A DNA stretch of 64,000 nt, taken from positions 1-64,000 of the forward strand of contig JAZOAH010000021.1 in assembly GCA_045595395.1 (NCBI GenBank), read 5' to 3'. A model generated the notes under the pieces. That model was not told the origin of the DNA, did no database searches, and saw only the letters and a program-made list of their open reading frames with translations. The stretch is from CAKSHC01 sp045595395. GTDB lineage: Bacteria > Bacillota > Clostridia > Oscillospirales > UMGS1783. The translations under genes and the position numbers were made by a program. Shown here piece after piece: positions 23,819-32,100 of the stretch; the stretch's first letter is position 1, and every line of letters starts with the position of its first letter.

Positions 23819-24988
23819 CTATAACAACAGCATCCGCAAGGCCTTGCCCAGCATAAATCCGAAATTGACCTTTTCCACCCCACACTCGGCCACCAGTGTC
23901 ACCGTGTGCAACAATTTGTCGCCGCAATAATATTCCAGTTTACCCAGCGTCTGCCCCGGCTCGACCGGCGCCGTCACCTTCTCAACCAGGCTGACCCGAC
24001 ACTCGATGTTATTCTTCTCGCTCTTGCCCACCAACAGCGTGATCTGCTCCTCCTGCATAAAGGGCACCAACTCCTTGATCTGCCCGCCCTCCACCGGGAT
24101 CGGCTCAAATCCGCTCTGTCTTGTTAACTGCACCACCGCATAATTGGCAAACCCGTGATCAAGCAACTTCTTGGCCTGCTCATTGCGAATAGCCGAACTC
24201 TCGCTGCCCATAATAACGGCGATCAACTGCATGTCATCCCGCTTGGCCGTAGCACTGATACAAAATCCCGCATTGGAGGTCGACCCGGTCTTGAGCCCGT
24301 TAGTCCCCGAATAAAACCGCACCAGCTTATTGGTGTTGCTCAACCCAAATGCGCCGTCACGGATGGTATCCATCCAAATGGTTGTATATTCAAAGATCTT
24401 CTCATGCGCCATCAATGCCCTCGACATCAGGGCAATATCCTTGGCACAAGTCATATTGCTGCCGTCATCGTCCAAGCCCGTGCAGTTGAGAAAGGTCGTG
24501 TTCTCCATTCCTAACGCCGCCGCCTTCTCGTTCATCATGGTCACGAAGGCATCCTCGCTCCCGGCTACATATTCGGCCAAAGCCGCCGTAGCATCGTTGG
24601 CGCTGGCCACCGCCACGCACTTGATCAATTCATGCACGCTCATCTGCTCCCCGGCCTCCAGGTACACCTGCGACCCGCCCTTGGCGGCGGCATACTCGCT
24701 GACCTGCACCACATCCTCCATCGTGATCCGCCCCTGGTCGATGGCCTCAAACACCAGCAGCAAACTCATGATCTTGGTCACCGAGGCCGGCGGCAACGCC
24801 TCATTCTCGTTCTCGGCATAGAGCACCGTCCCCGTCCCCGCCTCCATCAGCAGGCAGGATTTGGCCTTGATGTCCAGGTCGATGGGCTCGGCCATAACAT
24901 CGGTGTTGTCGGGAAAGACGACCTCATCGGCCATCACCGGCAGAGCAAGAAAACTAAGTACCAAAAAAAATGCGAATATCCTTTTCAC
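23819..24988 (-). CDS. D-alanyl-D-alanine carboxypeptidase (DacF/PBP5-like)
   Basis: 389 residues with an N-terminal signal peptide ending near ALPVMADE. The penicillin-binding motifs are in order: SVTK (SxxK), SAND (SxN) and KTGS (KTG). The C-terminal PBP5-type beta domain follows, and the last residues (LGKALRMLLL) can form a membrane-associating amphipathic helix. It trims terminal D-Ala from peptidoglycan stem peptides outside the cell. It may be the sporulation DacF or vegetative DacA; the sequence does not decide. Confidence 0.93.
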   Translation of the reverse strand: MKRIFAFFLVLSFLALPVMADEVVFPDNTDVMAEPIDLDIKAKSCLLMEAGTGTVLYAENENEALPPASVTKIMSLLLVFEAIDQGRITMEDVVQVSEYAAAKGGSQVYLEAGEQMSVHELIKCVAVASANDATAALAEYVAGSEDAFVTMMNEKAAALGMENTTFLNCTGLDDDGSNMTCAKDIALMSRALMAHEKIFEYTTIWMDTIRDGAFGLSNTNKLVRFYSGTNGLKTGSTSNAGFCISATAKRDDMQLIAVIMGSESSAIRNEQAKKLLDHGFANYAVVQLTRQSGFEPIPVEGGQIKELVPFMQEEQITLLVGKSEKNNIECRVSLVEKVTAPVEPGQTLGKLEYYCGDKLLHTVTLVAECGVEKVNFGFMLGKALRMLLL

Positions 24989-25029
24989 GGTCTATCACCT
25001 CATCAAAAGGATATTCACATTCTCAACTT

Positions 25030-26277
25030 TTATGAAAAGAAACTCCGATAAAACGCCTCATCACGAGCATGGCCGACCACCGAAACACTCATATCGTCAT
25101 AATTAAAAATGACATTGGCCACCTCTCGCACCTGGGCAGGCGTTACCTCGTCAATGCGACGGATGATCTCATCAGCATCGGTCTCACCCATACCGTAGAT
25201 CTCCCGCTTGGCCCGCATCTTCATGTGCGACGAGGAACTTTCCAGCTCCAAGATCATGCCGCTGGCCAACTGCTCCTTAGCCCGTGCCACCTCGGCATCG
25301 GTAAACCCCTGCTCCTTGATGGCATCCAACTCCTTGCGGATGCGCTGCAAGCATGTTTCCTCCGACGTCGGCGCCAAAGCCGTGTAAATACAGAACAACC
25401 CGGTGCGCAGATAGGGTGACAGATAGGACGACACGTTGTAGGCCAATCCCCCCTGCTCCCGAATGCTGCGAAACAGCCGTGACGACATGGTGCCGCCGGT
25501 CAGCGCCGACAGGATGGACACGGCAAAGCGATGTTCGTCGAACATCGGATAGGAACGAAAGCCGATACACAGATGATTCTGCTCGATATCCTTCTCAGCC
25601 AAGGTGCAAACACGGGCGTAACTGCCATTCTCGGTATCGGCCGCCTTCTCGCCCTGCGGCACATCCCCAAACAACCGCCGACAATCGGCCACAAAGGCCT
25701 CCTCATCCAGATTGCCGCTGGCGCTGATGACGATGTTGGCCCCGGTATAGTGATTCTTTTGATACTCTCGCAAAACATCGGCCGTAATGCGCTCAACGCT
25801 CTCGGCCTTGCCCAATATCTCACGCCCCAGCGCACTGTCCCGCCATACGCCCTCACTCAGTCGCGCCATGACCAGATCCTCCGGGCTGTCCTCACACATG
25901 GCGATCTCTTCCAGGATCACCTTGCGCTCGGTCTCAACCTCGTCAGCACGATAGGCCGGGTGCAGCACCATATCGGCCAGCAACTCCAGCCCTCGTGCCG
26001 TGTGCTTGTCCAAAGTCGTGCAGTAATAGCAGGTCAGCAGCTTTGCCGTATAGGCGTTGACATAACCGCCCATGGCATCGAACTGCTCAGCCACCTCGGC
26101 CGCACTGCGGGTTTGGGTGCTCTTGAAAGCCATATGTTCGCAAAAATGCGCAATACCGGCATACCGCTCAGGGTCTGCCGCCGAGCCGCCTCGCACCCAT
26201 ACCCCGCAACTGACACTGCGCAGATGCGGCATCGGCTCGGTGACGACCGTCACGCCGTTAGAAAGATGTGATACCAT
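25030..26277 (-). CDS. M16 family zinc protease (pitrilysin/MPP-like)
   Basis: 415 residues. The inverted zinc motif HFCEH lies near residue 44 and the downstream glutamate is in ETERKVILEEI. The second half is the M16C-like partner domain, with the expected GGTMSSRLFRSIREQGGLAYNV segment. Proteins of this size next to pnp match the Bacillus YmxG/MlpA family. In B. subtilis a member affects extracellular protease regulation; the substrate here is unknown. It begins 49 bp after the pnp stop in the same direction. Confidence 0.9.
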   Translation of the reverse strand: MVSHLSNGVTVVTEPMPHLRSVSCGVWVRGGSAADPERYAGIAHFCEHMAFKSTQTRSAAEVAEQFDAMGGYVNAYTAKLLTCYYCTTLDKHTARGLELLADMVLHPAYRADEVETERKVILEEIAMCEDSPEDLVMARLSEGVWRDSALGREILGKAESVERITADVLREYQKNHYTGANIVISASGNLDEEAFVADCRRLFGDVPQGEKAADTENGSYARVCTLAEKDIEQNHLCIGFRSYPMFDEHRFAVSILSALTGGTMSSRLFRSIREQGGLAYNVSSYLSPYLRTGLFCIYTALAPTSEETCLQRIRKELDAIKEQGFTDAEVARAKEQLASGMILELESSSSHMKMRAKREIYGMGETDADEIIRRIDEVTPAQVREVANVIFNYDDMSVSVVGHARDEAFYRSFFS

Positions 26278-26325
26278 AATACCTCTAAATACGACAAGGG
26301 AGAGGCAAGGCCTCTCCCCGTTTGC

Positions 26326-28443
26326 TTATTCGTTCTCAGCAGCCTTCTGCTCTTCCAACTCGGCCAGTGCAGCCTTGCGGGAAAGGTTCATACGGCCCTT
26401 TTCGTCAACACCCAGGAACTTGACCCAGATCTCGTCGCCGATGCTTACCACATCTTCAACCGTAGGCACACGCTTGTTATCCAACTGCGAAATGTGGACC
26501 ATGCCCTCTTTGCCGGGGGCAAACTCAACAAAGGCACCGATCTTGATGATACCGGTTACCGTACCCTTGTACAGAGCACCGACCTCGGGATCTTCCACGA
26601 TAGCCTTGATGGTAGCCATGGCCTGCTTGCCGCCCTCGTTGCTGTAGGTGGCGATGAACAGACGGCCGTCCTCCTCGATGTCGATCTTGGTGTTGGTGTC
26701 GGCCTGAATCTTCTGGATGACACAGCCGCCCTTACCGATAACATCACGGATCTTGTCGGGGTTGATGGTCATCATCAGCATCTTGGGCGCATACTGGCTC
26801 AGCTCCTCACGGGGCTGCTCGATGGCCTTGAGAATGACCTCGTCAATGATCTTGAAACGAGCCTTCTCGGTCTTCTCCAGAGCCGACCAGATGATCTCTT
26901 CGGTCAGACCGTCGATCTTCAGGTCCATCTGAATGGCGGTGATACCCTTCTTGGTACCGGCTACCTTAAAGTCCATATCGCCGAAGAAGTCTTCGATACC
27001 CTGGATATCGACCATGGTCATCCAGGTATCGTTATCGGTGATCAAGCCGCAGGAGATACCGGCAACAGGAGCCTTGATGGGCACGCCGGCATCCATCAGC
27101 GCCAGGGTCGAGCCGCAGATGGAGCCCTGGGAGGTCGAACCGTTGGAGGTCAGAACCTCAGACACCAGACGGATGGCATAGGGGAACTCTTCCTCGGAAG
27201 GAATGACCGGAAGCAGAGCACGCTCGGCCAGAGCACCGTGACCGATCTCACGACGGCCGGCACTGCGGGAGGGCTTGGCCTCACCCGTCGAATAACCGGG
27301 CATGTTGTAGTGGTGCATATATCTCTTGTATTCTTCCTCATCAATGCCGTCGAGCAACTGACGCTCGCCGATCATACCGAGGGTGGCAATGGTCAGCACC
27401 TGCGTCTGGCCACGGGCAAACATACCCGAACCGTGGGTACGGGGCAGTACCGAAACCTCGCCCCACAAAGGACGCATCTCGTCAATGCCACGGCCGTCAA
27501 CACGCTTGCCTTCCAGCAACCACTGACGAACCACGTATTTCTGCAACTTATACAGGCACTCATCAAAGAGCTTCTCGCTCTCGGGATACTTCTCGCTAAA
27601 CTCGGCAATGACCTCGTCGGTCACGATCTTCATGGCCGCATCACGGACATTCTTGTCATCGGTGTTGAGGGCGGCACGCACCTTCTCGATGGCAAAAGCC
27701 TTGATATCTTCATACATCTCTTCGGGTACATTGATCTGAGTGTACTCGAACTTGGGCTTGCCGATCTCGGCTACGATGGAATTGATGAATTCAACCATCT
27801 CTTTGCAAACGGCATAGCCCTGCTTGATGGCGTCAAACATGACATCGTTGGGCACTTCATTCGCACCGGCTTCGATCATAACGACCTTCTTATCCGAACC
27901 AACAACGGTCAGAGCCAGGTCGCTCTTGGCACGCTCATCGGCGGTGGGGTTGAAGACGAACTTGCCGTCAACCAGACCAACGCTGACACCGGCGATCGGG
28001 CCGGCCCAAGGAATGTCGGAAATGGCAACGGCAATGGATGCACCCAGCATGCCGGCGATCTCGGGCGAATTGTCCTGATCGACCGACATAACGGTAACAC
28101 ATACCGCTACATCGTTACGCATATCCTTCGGGAAAAGAGGACGCATGGGACGGTCGATGACACGGGAGGCCAGGATGGCCTTCTCGGTCGGACGGCCCTC
28201 ACGCTTTAAGAAGCCGCCGGGGATCTTACCTACGGCGTACAGTTTCTCCTCAAAGTCAACCGACAGAGGGAAATAATCAATGCCGTCACGGGGACGCTCG
28301 GAAGCGGTGGCAGTAGCCAGAATGACGGTGTCGCCGTAGCGCACCAGGCAAGAGCCGTTGGCCAGCTCTGCCATTTTGCCGGTTTCGACCACCAAAGGAC
28401 GGCCGGCAAATTCAGTTTTGAACACTCTGAAATTTTCGTACAT
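26326..28443 (-). CDS. pnp: polyribonucleotide nucleotidyltransferase (PNPase)
   Basis: 705 residues with the full PNPase layout: two RNase PH-type cores separated by a helical domain, then KH (about 560-615, DVIGKGGCVIQKIQ) and S1 (about 625-693, GTVTGIIKIGAFVEFAPGKEGMVHISQL). It degrades RNA 3' to 5' with phosphate and takes part in mRNA decay. It lies downstream of rpsO, as in most bacteria, but with a terminator and a structured leader between them. Confidence 0.97.
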   Translation of the reverse strand: MYENFRVFKTEFAGRPLVVETGKMAELANGSCLVRYGDTVILATATASERPRDGIDYFPLSVDFEEKLYAVGKIPGGFLKREGRPTEKAILASRVIDRPMRPLFPKDMRNDVAVCVTVMSVDQDNSPEIAGMLGASIAVAISDIPWAGPIAGVSVGLVDGKFVFNPTADERAKSDLALTVVGSDKKVVMIEAGANEVPNDVMFDAIKQGYAVCKEMVEFINSIVAEIGKPKFEYTQINVPEEMYEDIKAFAIEKVRAALNTDDKNVRDAAMKIVTDEVIAEFSEKYPESEKLFDECLYKLQKYVVRQWLLEGKRVDGRGIDEMRPLWGEVSVLPRTHGSGMFARGQTQVLTIATLGMIGERQLLDGIDEEEYKRYMHHYNMPGYSTGEAKPSRSAGRREIGHGALAERALLPVIPSEEEFPYAIRLVSEVLTSNGSTSQGSICGSTLALMDAGVPIKAPVAGISCGLITDNDTWMTMVDIQGIEDFFGDMDFKVAGTKKGITAIQMDLKIDGLTEEIIWSALEKTEKARFKIIDEVILKAIEQPREELSQYAPKMLMMTINPDKIRDVIGKGGCVIQKIQADTNTKIDIEEDGRLFIATYSNEGGKQAMATIKAIVEDPEVGALYKGTVTGIIKIGAFVEFAPGKEGMVHISQLDNKRVPTVEDVVSIGDEIWVKFLGVDEKGRMNLSRKAALAELEEQKAAENE

Positions 28444-28470
28444 GGTACTTTCTCCTTTGTATATTTTTTG

Positions 28471-28543
28471 GAGAATCCCGAAGTTTAGCAGTTATGACAA
28501 CACCCTGCAGATGCTCTCATAACTGATAAAACACCGGGTTCTC
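28471..28543 (-). promoter_or_regulatory. double-stem leader of pnp
   Basis: An outer stem (GAGAACCCG at 28535-28543 with CGGGATTCTC at 28471-28480) encloses a perfect inner stem CAGTTATGA/TCATAACTG (28517-28525 with 28489-28497). It sits in the 5' leader about 30 nt before the start codon. In enterobacteria a pnp leader stem is cut by RNase III and used for PNPase autoregulation; a similar role here is inference. Confidence 0.6.
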
Positions 28544-28552
28544 TTTCTTTTT

Positions 28553-28590
28553 CGTGAAAAGTGGGGGTGCAAGAAAACACCCCCACCAAA
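28553..28590 (-). terminator. terminator after rpsO
   Basis: GTGGGGGTG/CACCCCCAC stem followed by TTTTC. The short T run suggests partial read-through into pnp. Confidence 0.78.
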
Positions 28591-28597
28591 ATCACTC

Positions 28598-28864
28598 TTA
28601 CTTTCTGATGCCGAGCTGCGCAATGATAGAACGGTATCTCTCGATATCGATCTTGGTCAGATAGGCAAGCAGATTTCTTCTCTTACCAACCATCTGCAGA
28701 AGGCCACGACGAGAATGATGGTCATGGGGATTCTTCTTGAGATGCTCGGTCAGAGAGTTGATACGGTTGGTCAGAATAGCGATCTGGACCTCGGGAGATC
28801 CGGTGTCGCCTTCATGACGCTTGTACTGAGCGATAACTTGCTGTTTTTCTTCTTTGGAAATCAT
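28598..28864 (-). CDS. rpsO: 30S ribosomal protein S15
   Basis: 88 residues from ATG 28864 with GGAGGTGG 6 nt upstream; the longer frame would include that site. The S15 signature is complete (GSPEVQIA, NSLTEHLKKNPHDHHSRRGLLQMVGKRRNLLAYL). It binds 16S rRNA early in small-subunit assembly. It has its own promoter, overlapping the 3' end of ribF. Confidence 0.97.
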   Translation of the reverse strand: MISKEEKQQVIAQYKRHEGDTGSPEVQIAILTNRINSLTEHLKKNPHDHHSRRGLLQMVGKRRNLLAYLTKIDIERYRSIIAQLGIRK

Positions 28865-28904
28865 TGTTTCCACCTCCATATAAAATATTCTCGCCTCATA
28901 CTAA

Positions 28905-28934
28905 GCTGCGGTCGGAGGTTCCTTCCGTCAGCCG
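28905..28934 (-). promoter_or_regulatory. candidate S15-binding leader hairpin
   Basis: The roughly 100-nt rpsO leader contains an interrupted hairpin (CGG-CGG-AGG pairing with CCT-CCG-CCG around internal mismatches). Bacterial rpsO leaders commonly hold S15-binding structures for autoregulation. This one is a candidate only. Confidence 0.4.
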
Positions 28935-28964
28935 AGCATGGGTGAACGCATAATACGATGGGAT

Positions 28965-28992
28965 TATACCATATCTTTTTTCATTTGTAAAG
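28965..28992 (-). promoter_or_regulatory. rpsO promoter
   Basis: TTTACA (28987-28992), 16-nt spacer, TATAAT (28965-28970) with extended TG. The -35 lies within the last codons of ribF. Confidence 0.68.
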
Positions 28993-29874
28993 AGAAAAAT
29001 ATTCTTTTGTCTGCAAAACATTTTCCGCAATGGCCTCACGCAAAGCGTCGACCGAAGGGAACTTGGTTTCGGGGCGGAGCATTTTATAAAAGGCCACCGC
29101 CACCCGCTGATCGTACAGATCCACATCTTTATCAATAATATAGGTTTCTATATTATAGGCTTGCGTCTTTTCCACTGTGGGGCGCACCCCCACATTGGTC
29201 ACCGCCTCGCACCACTCGCCGCCGATATAGGCTCGGGTGGCATAGACCCCGTACATGGGTACGATGGAAAAATCATCGAGTGTCTGGTTGATGGTCGGAA
29301 ACCCTAAGGTCATACCCAGTTTCTTCCCATGATACACCTCACCCACCACAGTAAACGGCCGGCCTAACAGCTTGGCCGCCAATTCCATGTTGCCGCTGCG
29401 CACCAACGAGCGGATCTTGGTCGAGGAGATGAGCATCCCCTCCTCGGTCACCGGCTCAATGACTCGACATCCGATCCCCTGCTCGGCACACAGCCGCTTA
29501 AGGGTATCGGCATTGCCCGAAGCTCCCACCCCGAAACGGTAGTGAAAGCCGCAGACCAGCATGGCCGCACCGTACTCTTTTATTGTCTTTTCCACAAAGG
29601 CTGACGGCGATAGGTTGGCCGTCTTGGCATCAAAGGGAATGTAGATGACCTCGTCGATCCCCAACTCACGAATATAGGCAGCCTTGCTCTCGTTGTCGGT
29701 CAGATGCGGGGTCACACAGGCTGAGGCAAAGACATTGTCGGGGGCACGGTCAAAGATCAGGGCAGCACTGGTCAGTCCCATCTCCTTGGCCGCCGCTACC
29801 GTCTGCCGCAGCAAAACGGCATGGCCACGATGCACCCCGTCAAAATTGCCTAATGCGATCACTCGTTTATTCAT
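28981..29874 (-). CDS. ribF: bifunctional riboflavin kinase / FAD synthetase
   Basis: About 297 residues from ATG 29874 (MNKRVIALGNFDGVHRGH). The N-terminal FAD synthetase domain has the nucleotidyltransferase motif GNFDGVHRGH and SSTKIRSLV. The C-terminal flavokinase domain has GFPTIN and YGVYATRA. It converts riboflavin to FMN and then FAD. The start overlaps the end of truB by 8 bp, the normal truB-ribF coupling. The longer open frame lies inside truB. Confidence 0.95.
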   Translation of the reverse strand: MNKRVIALGNFDGVHRGHAVLLRQTVAAAKEMGLTSAALIFDRAPDNVFASACVTPHLTDNESKAAYIRELGIDEVIYIPFDAKTANLSPSAFVEKTIKEYGAAMLVCGFHYRFGVGASGNADTLKRLCAEQGIGCRVIEPVTEEGMLISSTKIRSLVRSGNMELAAKLLGRPFTVVGEVYHGKKLGMTLGFPTINQTLDDFSIVPMYGVYATRAYIGGEWCEAVTNVGVRPTVEKTQAYNIETYIIDKDVDLYDQRVAVAFYKMLRPETKFPSVDALREAIAENVLQTKEYFSLYK

Positions 29875-30730
29875 AGATCTTGTCCATCCATACACATTTG
29901 ACCTCGCCCTCCTGCTCCAGGCACAGGCCGAGGAATTCATCCTTGGTATCATAGCCACGGAACAGCCCCTGCGCCTCGCCCTCAAAGCGTTGCGCCGTAA
30001 GGGTCCCGCCGTTTAACAGATAGTGCCGTCCCGGATCGTCGACCCGACAGGCCGCTCGATGGGCAAACAGCTGCTCGGCCCCGATCATCGGACGAGCCCC
30101 CTGCTCCATCTCTTCCATGGTGGCACACCGGGCTATGTCAATACCCGACGCCTTGATCCGCCGCAGTCCCGTCATGGTGGCCAGCGCCCCGCAGGCGGCG
30201 GCCATATCCTCGATCAGCGTTCGGATATAGGTGCCTGTCTTGCAAGACACCGTCAGGGTGGCGCACTCGCCGTCAAAGGCATCGAGGGTCAGCCCTGTGA
30301 TGACCGCTTGGCGAGGCTCGATCTCCACCGTCTGTCCCTTTCGGGCATAGTCGTAAAGGGGGCGTCCGTCCTTCTTTAAGGCCGAAAAAAGGGGTGGAAT
30401 TTGGGTGATTTCGCCCAAAAATTGAGGAAAAACGGACTCAAAATCGGCCTGTTTGGGCCGAAAATTTGATGTTTTTTGTTCCTTTCCGGTCATATCACCG
30501 GTGTCGGTGAGCAAGCCAAAGCGCAGATCGGCCACATAGATCTTCTCATCATCCAGATACGGGATGAGCTTGGTGGCCCGTCCCAATAAGATAGGAAGCA
30601 CACCGCTGGCTAAGGGATCGAGCGTGCCGGCATGGCCGTGCTTTTTCTCACCATAGAGAAAGGATACGGCGTTGCCCGCCTTGCGGGAGAGAACGCCCGA
30701 TGCTTTATCCAAAGGGATGATGCCGTTCAT
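29867..30730 (-). CDS. truB: tRNA pseudouridine(55) synthase TruB
   Basis: 287 residues. The N-terminal signature GIIPLDKASGVLSRKAGN and the catalytic region GHAGTLDPLASGVLPI (catalytic Asp) are present, followed by KTGTYIRTLIEDM. It makes pseudouridine 55 in the T loop of tRNAs. It overlaps nrnA by 4 bp at its start and ribF at its end, within the nusA-infB operon. Confidence 0.96.
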   Translation of the reverse strand: MNGIIPLDKASGVLSRKAGNAVSFLYGEKKHGHAGTLDPLASGVLPILLGRATKLIPYLDDEKIYVADLRFGLLTDTGDMTGKEQKTSNFRPKQADFESVFPQFLGEITQIPPLFSALKKDGRPLYDYARKGQTVEIEPRQAVITGLTLDAFDGECATLTVSCKTGTYIRTLIEDMAAACGALATMTGLRRIKASGIDIARCATMEEMEQGARPMIGAEQLFAHRAACRVDDPGRHYLLNGGTLTAQRFEGEAQGLFRGYDTKDEFLGLCLEQEGEVKCVWMDKIYE

Positions 30731-31701
30731 TCGCCCTCCACTTCCCGATACTCGGCCAGCACTTCATGAACGATGCGATCAATGATCTCATCCTTCGGAC
30801 CGGTCAACCGAGCACCCGAGGCACGGACATGGCCGCCGCCGCCCAGTCTTTGGCAGATGGTGCTGACATTGATGCGGCCGTCCGACCGAGCCGAGATGCG
30901 ATATTCATCGGGTGCGACCTCACGCAGGGTGATGCCGACCTCGACCCCCTGGATCTGACGGGGCAGGGTGGCAATGCCGTCGGTATCATCCTCGGTAGCG
31001 CCGCTTTTTCGCATCATATCCAGGGTAATGGGCATGACGGCAATGGCGCTGTCACGGTAAAAGCGGATATCTTCCATGGCCAGCCGCTCCAGTTCAAATA
31101 ACTGCTTGGTCTTGACCACGAACAGATGATTGTTCAGTTTTGCCATATCGGCACCCAGTTCCACCGTGCGGGCCGCCTTACGCAGGGTGGCGGGGGTGGT
31201 GGAGGAATGGCGGAAGCAGGCCGTGTCGGTCGAGATGGCGGTATAGAGGGCATCGGCGATCTCACGTGACATGGGGGCATGCATGGCCGTAATGACATCG
31301 AGCATGATCTCACCGGTGGCGGCGGCATGCGCATCAATTAAATTGTATTTGGCATAGCGGGAGTTGGAGGGATGATGGTCGATACACATATCGATCTTAT
31401 CAGCATACTCCTCCAGCTCTTTTCCGATCAGGTTGACCGCCCCGACATCGACAGCCACAATAAACTGCGGCTCAAACTGCGGGCGCAGTACACTCTTAGC
31501 ACCCGACAAAAAGCAATATTTGGGGGTGATCCGATCGGAATTGACCACGCACACCCGCTTGTTCATGGCCGACAGGGCATGATACAGGGCAAAGCCGCTG
31601 CCCAGCGTATCGCCGTCGGGGCTGACATGGGTGATGATCATGATCTTATCCTGCGCCGCCAGCATACGGGCTGCGGCGGCTTTTCCGATTGTCGTTCCCA
31701 T
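30727..31701 (-). CDS. nrnA: DHH-family phosphoesterase (NrnA-like nanoRNase / pAp phosphatase)
   Basis: 324 residues with the DHH-DHHA1 layout: THVSPDGDTLGSGFALYHAL at the N-terminus, the DHH motif in CIDHHPSN (about 109) and the C-terminal GGGHVRASGARL of the DHHA1 domain. Members degrade nanoRNAs and dephosphorylate 3',5'-pAp, and some also hydrolyse pApA from c-di-AMP turnover. It sits between rbfA and truB, the usual place in Firmicutes. Confidence 0.92.
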   Translation of the reverse strand: MGTTIGKAAAARMLAAQDKIMIITHVSPDGDTLGSGFALYHALSAMNKRVCVVNSDRITPKYCFLSGAKSVLRPQFEPQFIVAVDVGAVNLIGKELEEYADKIDMCIDHHPSNSRYAKYNLIDAHAAATGEIMLDVITAMHAPMSREIADALYTAISTDTACFRHSSTTPATLRKAARTVELGADMAKLNNHLFVVKTKQLFELERLAMEDIRFYRDSAIAVMPITLDMMRKSGATEDDTDGIATLPRQIQGVEVGITLREVAPDEYRISARSDGRINVSTICQRLGGGGHVRASGARLTGPKDEIIDRIVHEVLAEYREVEGE

Positions 31702-31737
31702 TTGTTTACCTCCCCTATCGTACTCAGGAAGAACCTA

Positions 31738-32091
31738 TTATTCCTCTTCGGGAATGTGAATTCCCTTGAGAATGGTATCAATGCGGGACAGATGCTCGAT
31801 CGAATCGTCCTGCTCGAAGATCAACTCAGGAGTCTGGCGCAGATCCAAGCGAGAGGCCAGCTGACGACGGATATGACCGGCCGCCGATCTCAGGCCCTTG
31901 ATCCCCTCTTTTTTCTGCTCATCGGTACCGAGCATGGAAACATAGACCTTGGCAAATTTCAGATCCTCGGTGACCCGCACCGCCATGACCGAGGTCATGG
32001 CGGGGATGCGGGGATCTTTCAAATCACGCAGGATGGATGCCAGCTCACGCTGGGCATCGGCGTTGATGCGGGAAATTCTGTGTCCTGACAT
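31738..32091 (-). CDS. rbfA: ribosome-binding factor A
   Basis: 117 residues with the RbfA KH-type fold: RISRINADAQRELASILRDLKDPRI at the start and TEDLKFAKVYVSMLG in the middle. It assists late 30S maturation and cold adaptation. It is 9 bp downstream of infB in the operon. Confidence 0.95.
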   Translation of the reverse strand: MSGHRISRINADAQRELASILRDLKDPRIPAMTSVMAVRVTEDLKFAKVYVSMLGTDEQKKEGIKGLRSAAGHIRRQLASRLDLRQTPELIFEQDDSIEHLSRIDTILKGIHIPEEE

Positions 32092-32100
32092 ATTCTCACC

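Noticed and set aside
26494..28209. 571-residue open frame on the plus strand opposite pnp
   Set aside because: It is the complement of a certain PNPase gene, has no plausible start signal and reflects codon bias.
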